Virus record (IMG/VR): IMGVR_UViG_3300042898_000957
Location: 1 to 35,781 of that record
Length of the DNA stretch: 35,781 bases
DNA from: a virus
Direction: 5' to 3' (one strand)
In this document: piece after piece, positions 32,001 through 35,781 of the stretch
Numbering within the stretch: position 1 is the stretch's first letter
Layout of the letters: each line of letters begins with the position of its first letter
Notes under the pieces: model-generated
The model's database searches: none
Seen by the model: only the letters and a program-made list of their open reading frames with translations
What the model was told of the DNA's origin: nothing
Translations under genes and position numbers: made by a program

Positions 32001-33334
32001 ATCCATCTCAAAATATCAGTATAGGTGGTGGCTCTGGTGGCTTAGGAATTATGGTTAACCCTACAAACAATGTGGGATATTATTTTGAAATCGCAGCATT
32101 AACAGAAACAAACATAGATAAATATGCCAATGGTTCTACAATTGCTAACTTAATGTTTTACAAGATAGGAAAAGATAGTGCAACAGATATGGCTGTTCCT
32201 GTAAAGTTATGGTCTGGCTCAACTAACATATTAGTAGATGATGGTAACTTTACTGGACAATACAGGGTAACAGGAGAGTCTAATCCAACCGTATATGACA
32301 TAGCAGTTGAATATTTAGATATTGGACAAACAAGAAAGTTTTATTTATATATAAATAATAACATTGTTGCCATAGTTGATGACACAAGCCCACTTCCTAT
32401 TTATAATAATATGTGTTTGTTTACCAGAGGAACATCTAAAATTATGTTTGAAAACATATTTGCTTTAGGAAGCAACTATTCTAAAAATGTTTCAGAAAAT
32501 ATAGATATACCATTTAATAAAATATTTGATAATCAAGAACTCACATCTAGTGATGCATTTAGAAAGTACGCTTTAAGTTCTGTAATACAGTCAACATACC
32601 TTTCTGGCATAAGTCCCTCAGAGCCTCCATCTTACAATTTTTATTTTGATGAGTTTGGTTCTATTATGAGAGAGTGTGCATATTTTAATATCAAGTTTGA
32701 TAAAGCATATCCAGCACTATATTCTAAAATATCTCCAACTTTTAATAAAATAAAGGGTTATACAGTTTCTGGATTTTTACCAGATGCTTACGGTGCAGAA
32801 TTTTTAATTTTTAATGCAACTGATACTGTCTTAACGCTAGATGAAACATCTGGTAATTATTTAAGAATTCAAGGAGTTGCGTTTACTCAATCAACAAACC
32901 ATACTTTAACAGTTGAAGATTATTATAAAGAAAACTCTAACTATATTAAAACACAATATTTAGATGATCAAGTTATAAAATCAAATACTGAATCTAAAGA
33001 TAAATATAATAAGTTAAAAATAAGTAAATCTAAATATGGCACTAAAGAATTTACAATGGATACTCCATACATACAATCAAGAGATGATGCCGAAGCATTG
33101 CTTGGATGGATTGTTAATAAAACTATAGATCCTAAAAATGCAATTGGATTAGAAATATTTGCTATGCCAACAATTCAACTTGGAGACATAGTTAACGTAT
33201 ATTATAAAAATGCCAATAATGAAGATATCATAGCATCAGAAAATAAAAGATTTGTTGTTTATAATATTGAGTATGCAAGATCAGCACAGGGTCCAACAAT
33301 GAAGTTATATTGTTATGAGGTAGCAGATGAGTGA
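29081..33334 (+). CDS. Tail hub / tip protein with embedded LamG-like domain
   Basis: A 1417-residue protein. I choose ATG 29081 (TAATG overlap) over the upstream in-frame start at 29048, which would overlap the previous gene by 34 bases. The middle (about 540-620: LRDLYFYLEQINAPSLFLTN, LLDYAGFSNYIFKKI, FFFCNEEKNIAQVLNDLAIS, MFFNEENDLVVMSKNY) resembles hub domains of siphovirus tail tips (lambda gpJ or Tal-like N-terminal ring). Residues about 926-1130 look like a LamG jelly roll (IGGGSGGLGIMVNPTNNVGY, KFYLYINNNIVAIVDD). The last 90 residues (QLGDIVNVYYKN ... VVYNIEYARSAQGPTMKLY) close the hub fold. It is rich in Asn, Tyr and Ile. It probably forms the tail-tip ring and carries a carbohydrate-binding module. 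It overlaps the next gene by 8 bases. Confidence 0.7.
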   Translation: MFENDNIRGVFEGSESVNIKGLVLAEWNFNNAENLFKIGNYRHRPLESSSKYKNIINFYDPNDSGNFYTDATNADIVVDGGYDDSDEPQLFTSIKEKEGQLFSLEDCFNKFRPRSGINKIQYFNNKYFHNSNSYLANRPRYYMSDKRDYFKYWSSYRTEDNIERGIAKNISNNKNYIDDASPFVVYKDSIPVNRIVIKMQTNIGEIDLGPFSTVSESISDPFYGYSNQTTPSTWKVQILNNNIWTDIINFDETSTRSDGSNIIKSDGHVELKYGLLTPLKYIDTFSLIETISSTALLPTTSSYGHAYLVNNNNQLGTLHIYNGFDYDLFIPEYGWGLLEKEIDKTSTVTELVNVISYNNANTNSISYKEFQYINGIRVVVSTMNKFDSVFDLIELSPRLLVDITDNVTTYTINKSISDLSTNGLPVGQLLASTGNLELIDPDMSFNKNNTNSIVHNYLNNNVKFSFYESVETINNIYEHIPLKKLYSDSIPQTDVKNGKTSIELRDLYFYLEQINAPSLFLTNVSLSFVVSTLLDYAGFSNYIFKKIENEQELIIPFFFCNEEKNIAQVLNDLAISSQSSMFFNEENDLVVMSKNYTVPKITDRLSDITLYGSKNNQINNKENILNASIVDTKVLNSGKINYTTRYIQKTLGSIKQATLIDKEKTWIYKPTLLWEVSGKGNTKTVNESAASMSSYVLAAIPLGSSLSSDVPSISHNVLLNNTIDLGENIYWISNYNGYFYSNGEVIRYDAVEYNVSGIGNIWITNVEDYENYFSQLPFNGKMYPTGLIRIYTELDYVEVNGVKVLKDGDVIKNGRGQFGTEVTSHHAGLNPYWTSGDNVKSCNMYSEYLFANKTLDKTVVVGAAGVSDSIAKQTTRTGIIKNFLSSSYTSEYDNKNSINKKSGNIQSSALVMTGPSFNFEQKPINYINYVYKPLSSKFKHFGTRLRIIGKVENNEVRGQTPTGSMTYYVVPGTDPSQNISIGGGSGGLGIMVNPTNNVGYYFEIAALTETNIDKYANGSTIANLMFYKIGKDSATDMAVPVKLWSGSTNILVDDGNFTGQYRVTGESNPTVYDIAVEYLDIGQTRKFYLYINNNIVAIVDDTSPLPIYNNMCLFTRGTSKIMFENIFALGSNYSKNVSENIDIPFNKIFDNQELTSSDAFRKYALSSVIQSTYLSGISPSEPPSYNFYFDEFGSIMRECAYFNIKFDKAYPALYSKISPTFNKIKGYTVSGFLPDAYGAEFLIFNATDTVLTLDETSGNYLRIQGVAFTQSTNHTLTVEDYYKENSNYIKTQYLDDQVIKSNTESKDKYNKLKISKSKYGTKEFTMDTPYIQSRDDAEALLGWIVNKTIDPKNAIGLEIFAMPTIQLGDIVNVYYKNANNEDIIASENKRFVVYNIEYARSAQGPTMKLYCYEVADE

Positions 33335-33809
33335 TTCAATTCCAAATACACCACAAATAATATACTCTAATTCATCAGATAGTTCTTTGGTTAAGGTTGC
33401 AGAGCCGCAATACATCATAGTGGGAGACGAAGAAGTATCTATAGAGACTATGTCTAATTTAATATTTGAAGATATTGGTGGACAAGAAATTATTAATATT
33501 GATAGAAATGATACGGTGTTTGGCTCTAAACTTGTTTATGACAATATATACAATTCTAATAAAATATTACAAAGTTATAATTCTTACACCTTAGCCCCAG
33601 TTTTTCAAACATCTTATGAGTACTTTAAAAACTTTACAATTGTTCTTGATCAAAAGATACCAAATGTTGCAAATGGTAACAATGGTGTAAACGTTTATAT
33701 AGAATCATCAACAGGAGATTTAGTTCTAGAACTAGTTAATATTGAAGATGATGAACAAATAGAGATAAATATACTAACTAGTGGAAGCGGCTATTATGAT
33801 ACAATATAA
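33327..33809 (+). CDS. Unknown tail-tip protein
   Basis: A 160-residue acidic protein whose start overlaps the hub gene by 8 bases (ATG inside its last codons). It is beta-rich by eye, without Cys, signal or membrane segments. Segments such as QYIIVGDEEVSIETM and GVNVYIESSTGDLVLELVNI suggest a small beta-sandwich. The coupling to the hub gene implies a baseplate or tip partner. I recognise no family. Confidence 0.6.
   Translation: MSDSIPNTPQIIYSNSSDSSLVKVAEPQYIIVGDEEVSIETMSNLIFEDIGGQEIINIDRNDTVFGSKLVYDNIYNSNKILQSYNSYTLAPVFQTSYEYFKNFTIVLDQKIPNVANGNNGVNVYIESSTGDLVLELVNIEDDEQIEINILTSGSGYYDTI
33797..33805 (+). promoter_or_regulatory. Extended -10 promoter of the 387-aa tail protein gene
   Basis: TGATACAAT inside the last codons of the preceding gene; an overlapping TATAAT (33805-33810) is a second candidate hexamer without TG. 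The start GTG 33824 lies 18 bases beyond the first hexamer, with TAGGAG at 33812-33817. Confidence 0.5.
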
Positions 33810-33823
33810 TATAGGAGATTTAA

Positions 33824-34987
33824 GTGATTACTAGTACTGGCAAAAATATAATATTGAAGTACCTACTTGGTCAAGTTCCCTCATATGCTTCATATATCGC
33901 TGTTGGTTGCGGTGCAAGGCCTTTAGAGCCATACGTTAGCGGTACAAAGCCAGACTATTCAAATAAGACAGAACTAGATTTTGAAATGTTTAGAGTACCA
34001 GTTTCTTCAAGGGGTATAGTAAATGAAGACGGTATATCAAAGATTGTGCTTACTGCAGAATTACCAACAGAAGAAAGATATGAAATAACTGAGGTTGGAA
34101 TATACTCTGCAGGCTTTAATCGATTATTGAACTCTAGCGATAGCAAATCTTTGCTATCCTTTACTCAATCAGAAAACTGGACTATTAATGGATCTAATAC
34201 TTTAAACATTGTTGCAGAACCATTAGATGATCCATTGATTCTAAACGTTGTTAAAGATTACTTTACTGTTAACGGATCATCTTTAGAGTTAGATATTTTT
34301 CAAACTAATGCAGATAATACTATTTTCTTAAATACATCTAGGTATGAAAAGAATGAAAGATCAAGATTTTTAAACAACATGGTTTTAATGAGAGGAGACT
34401 CTTCAACATTTTCTGGATCAACAGGAACACTAGTTGGTGCTGGTAACTTTATTCAGTTATCTGGAACATCCGCAAACCTTTCAAAATATTCTACCTCTGA
34501 TGAACTCAGACTTGCTTTTAGTGTTTTAAATAAAGATGGTAGTGATGCAGACATCAATACATCAAAAATTGCTGCTCGAATTTTAGTAGAGTTTTCTGCA
34601 TCTAATACTCCTGGTGCGTATGCAAGAATGGAAGCAAGAGTTGATCATGTTAACGATGACTCTGCTTATGATTTTGATGTAAACAGATATTTTGTTGTAA
34701 ATAAAGAACTTAAAGATCTAAACACAACTCAGGGTTTTCCTTGGAAATCTGTTGATACAATTAAAGTTTATGCTCAAGTTCTTACTGGTGCATCAACTGC
34801 TAATACTGTAGATGATTCTTACTATGTAGCACTAGATGCCCTGAGAGTTGAAAGCAAAAACAATATAAATCCAGCATATGGTTTAACAGGTTATACAGTT
34901 GTAAGAAATATAGATTCATTACCAATTGTAAAAAGTCCTAATACTAGCAACTACATAGAGTTTAGGTTTGCTATGGATGTTGAATAA
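33824..34987 (+). CDS. Putative baseplate / tail appendage protein
   Basis: A 387-residue protein with a GTG start, 6 bases after TAGGAG. The N-terminal 100 residues (ITSTGKNIILKYLLGQVPSY, then YIAVGCGARPL and RYEITEVGIYSAGFN) look like the N-terminal attachment part of phage tail-appendage proteins, where 'I-VG-GA-P' and 'ITEVGIY' are typical. The rest is beta-rich, with a likely jelly-roll at 180-350 (GNFIQLSGTSANLSKYSTSD; YYVALDALRVES). The last segment (NTSNYIEFRFAMDV) couples to the next gene by TAATG. It probably anchors or decorates the tail tip. The ligand is unknown. Confidence 0.6.
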   Translation: MITSTGKNIILKYLLGQVPSYASYIAVGCGARPLEPYVSGTKPDYSNKTELDFEMFRVPVSSRGIVNEDGISKIVLTAELPTEERYEITEVGIYSAGFNRLLNSSDSKSLLSFTQSENWTINGSNTLNIVAEPLDDPLILNVVKDYFTVNGSSLELDIFQTNADNTIFLNTSRYEKNERSRFLNNMVLMRGDSSTFSGSTGTLVGAGNFIQLSGTSANLSKYSTSDELRLAFSVLNKDGSDADINTSKIAARILVEFSASNTPGAYARMEARVDHVNDDSAYDFDVNRYFVVNKELKDLNTTQGFPWKSVDTIKVYAQVLTGASTANTVDDSYYVALDALRVESKNNINPAYGLTGYTVVRNIDSLPIVKSPNTSNYIEFRFAMDVE

Positions 34988-35529
34988 TGGTAGATCAAAA
35001 TATAAAAAAAGTTAGAATATTAAAAAAAGATTTACCTAATTATATAGGAAATAATGATGAACTATTTTATCAAATGAGATATAGAATTGTTTCTGAAGAT
35101 AAGAATAGGTCTTCACATTGGTCACCAATACATAAACTAGAATCAACAAGTACGTTTGATGAAGTTGGTTTTGATATTGAAGATATTGCAGGAACAAGTA
35201 TTCCTCATAATGTTTATATAGATGATTCAAACCATACGGCTGCAATTACTTGGACAATGCCATCATTATTAATTACAAACCCAACTGATGAACAAAAGTT
35301 AACACAAGTTTATGAAGGATCACTTAAGAGTTTTGATGTTTATGTTCAATGGAAAACAAGTGGAAGTTATGGTAGTTGGATCTGGGTTGGTATTTCTAAT
35401 GGTAAGTACGATATGAAATATCCATCTACAGGACCAACGCACATGAAGTTTAGAGTACAAAAAGTTACACAAATTAAACAAGCCTTTGATGCTGCCACAT
35501 ATCTAATTAGTACTGAGCAAGCCCTTTAG
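34987..35529 (+). CDS. Putative tail protein with FN3-like fold
   Basis: A 180-residue protein. The N-terminus VRILKKDLPNYIG then YQMRYRIVSEDKNRSSHWSPIH resembles an interaction segment of tail proteins, and the second half has an FN3-like pattern (HTAAITWTMP, FDVYVQWKTSGSYGSWIWVG, KFRVQKVTQIKQAFDAATYL). It starts inside the stop of the preceding gene (TAATG). Its stop TAG is followed immediately by the next promoter. It belongs to the distal tail or fibre cluster; the exact function is unknown. Confidence 0.55.
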   Translation: MVDQNIKKVRILKKDLPNYIGNNDELFYQMRYRIVSEDKNRSSHWSPIHKLESTSTFDEVGFDIEDIAGTSIPHNVYIDDSNHTAAITWTMPSLLITNPTDEQKLTQVYEGSLKSFDVYVQWKTSGSYGSWIWVGISNGKYDMKYPSTGPTHMKFRVQKVTQIKQAFDAATYLISTEQAL

Positions 35530-35538
35530 TGGTATAAT
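35530..35538 (+). promoter_or_regulatory. Extended -10 promoter, leaderless type, of the last gene
   Basis: TGGTATAAT begins directly after the TAG stop. The hexamer ends 9 bases before ATG 35548 and there is no Shine-Dalgarno, so the leader would be at most about 3 bases. Confidence 0.6.
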
Positions 35539-35547
35539 AGAATAACT

Positions 35548-35781
35548 ATGGCTAGAATACCTCTCCCAAATCGTGGTCAACCACTTGATGTTGCTTATAT
35601 GTATCAAATAGCAGATACTTTAAATACATTATCTACCCAAGTTTCACCATCACTTAATAAATATATGACAATAGATACTATTTCTTCTGGAAAACAAGAT
35701 GTGAAATCATCTGAAATGAGAATGGTTGGTGGATATGTAGAGGTTGCAAATAATAGTACAGTTAGTGCTGGAAACGAACTT
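35548..35781 (+). CDS. Tail fibre / structural protein, N-terminal part (cut by window end)
   Basis: 78 codons are visible with no stop before the window ends. The protein begins MARIPLPNRGQPLDVAYMYQ and continues with a helical segment (ADTLNTLSTQVSPSLNKYMT) and a beta-like part (MRMVGGYVEVANNSTVSAGN). The pattern fits an N-terminal tail-attachment domain of an appendage protein. It has its own leaderless-type promoter and is the last gene of the distal tail group seen here. The C-terminal receptor region, which would tell more, lies outside the window. Confidence 0.65.
   Translation, partial: MARIPLPNRGQPLDVAYMYQIADTLNTLSTQVSPSLNKYMTIDTISSGKQDVKSSEMRMVGGYVEVANNSTVSAGNEL

Overview
The window is a 35.8 kb piece of a tailed double-stranded DNA phage genome (Caudoviricetes, long-tailed siphovirus type). 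All genes are on the + strand. The DNA is AT-rich (clearly below 40% GC by eye), uses the standard genetic code, and is packed with overlapping stop/start codons. I see no host-like genes, integrase, tRNAs, CRISPR or insertion sequences. The host cannot be read directly. Leaderless start codons placed 6-10 nt after a -10 box, together with low GC, would fit a small-genome planktonic actinobacterium, but that is inference.

Layout. (1) 1-3752: tail fibre/appendage genes: a partial gene, a 150-aa protein, a 610-aa fibre with an Mtd-like N-terminus, and a 415-aa protein with two fibronectin III domains, five 8-residue aromatic repeats and a C-terminal Hint (intein/hedgehog-like) domain. (2) 3795-7865: an enzymatic island inside the late genes: two tandem paralogous oxygenase-like proteins, a 42-aa Cys-rich protein, a class II (B12-dependent) ribonucleotide reductase nrdJ, and a prolyl-4-hydroxylase-type 2OG-Fe(II) oxygenase. 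(3) 7887-11900: a 1199-aa LamG-containing structural protein and a small protein of unknown function. (4) 11900-19166: the head and neck module: portal, protease-scaffold with a nested scaffold start, HK97-fold capsid protein, an unknown protein, connector, head closure, neck and tail terminator. (5) 19249-29081: tail tube, two paralogous tail-assembly chaperones, a 2463-residue tape measure and a distal tail protein. (6) 29081-35781: tail hub and distal or fibre proteins, the last one cut by the window end. No terminase gene lies next to the portal.

How it works together. The head, tail and tip genes run in the usual siphovirus assembly order. Twelve genes that do not overlap their upstream neighbour are each preceded by an extended -10 box (TGN-TATAAT-like) with no clear -35. 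Genes with ATGA, TAATG or short spacings lack such a box and are probably translationally coupled. Three of the twelve boxes, plus one non-TG box, sit so close to the ATG that the mRNA should be leaderless, and exactly these four genes have no Shine-Dalgarno sequence. The capsid and tail-tube genes are each followed by an inverted repeat and use different codons from their neighbours, consistent with very high expression.

The most notable points are: the distributed promoter and leaderless system; the Hint domain behind aromatic repeats in a tail protein; the G/GT chaperones encoded as separate paralogues instead of by the usual frameshift; the nested scaffold start inside the protease gene; and the nrdJ/oxygenase island.
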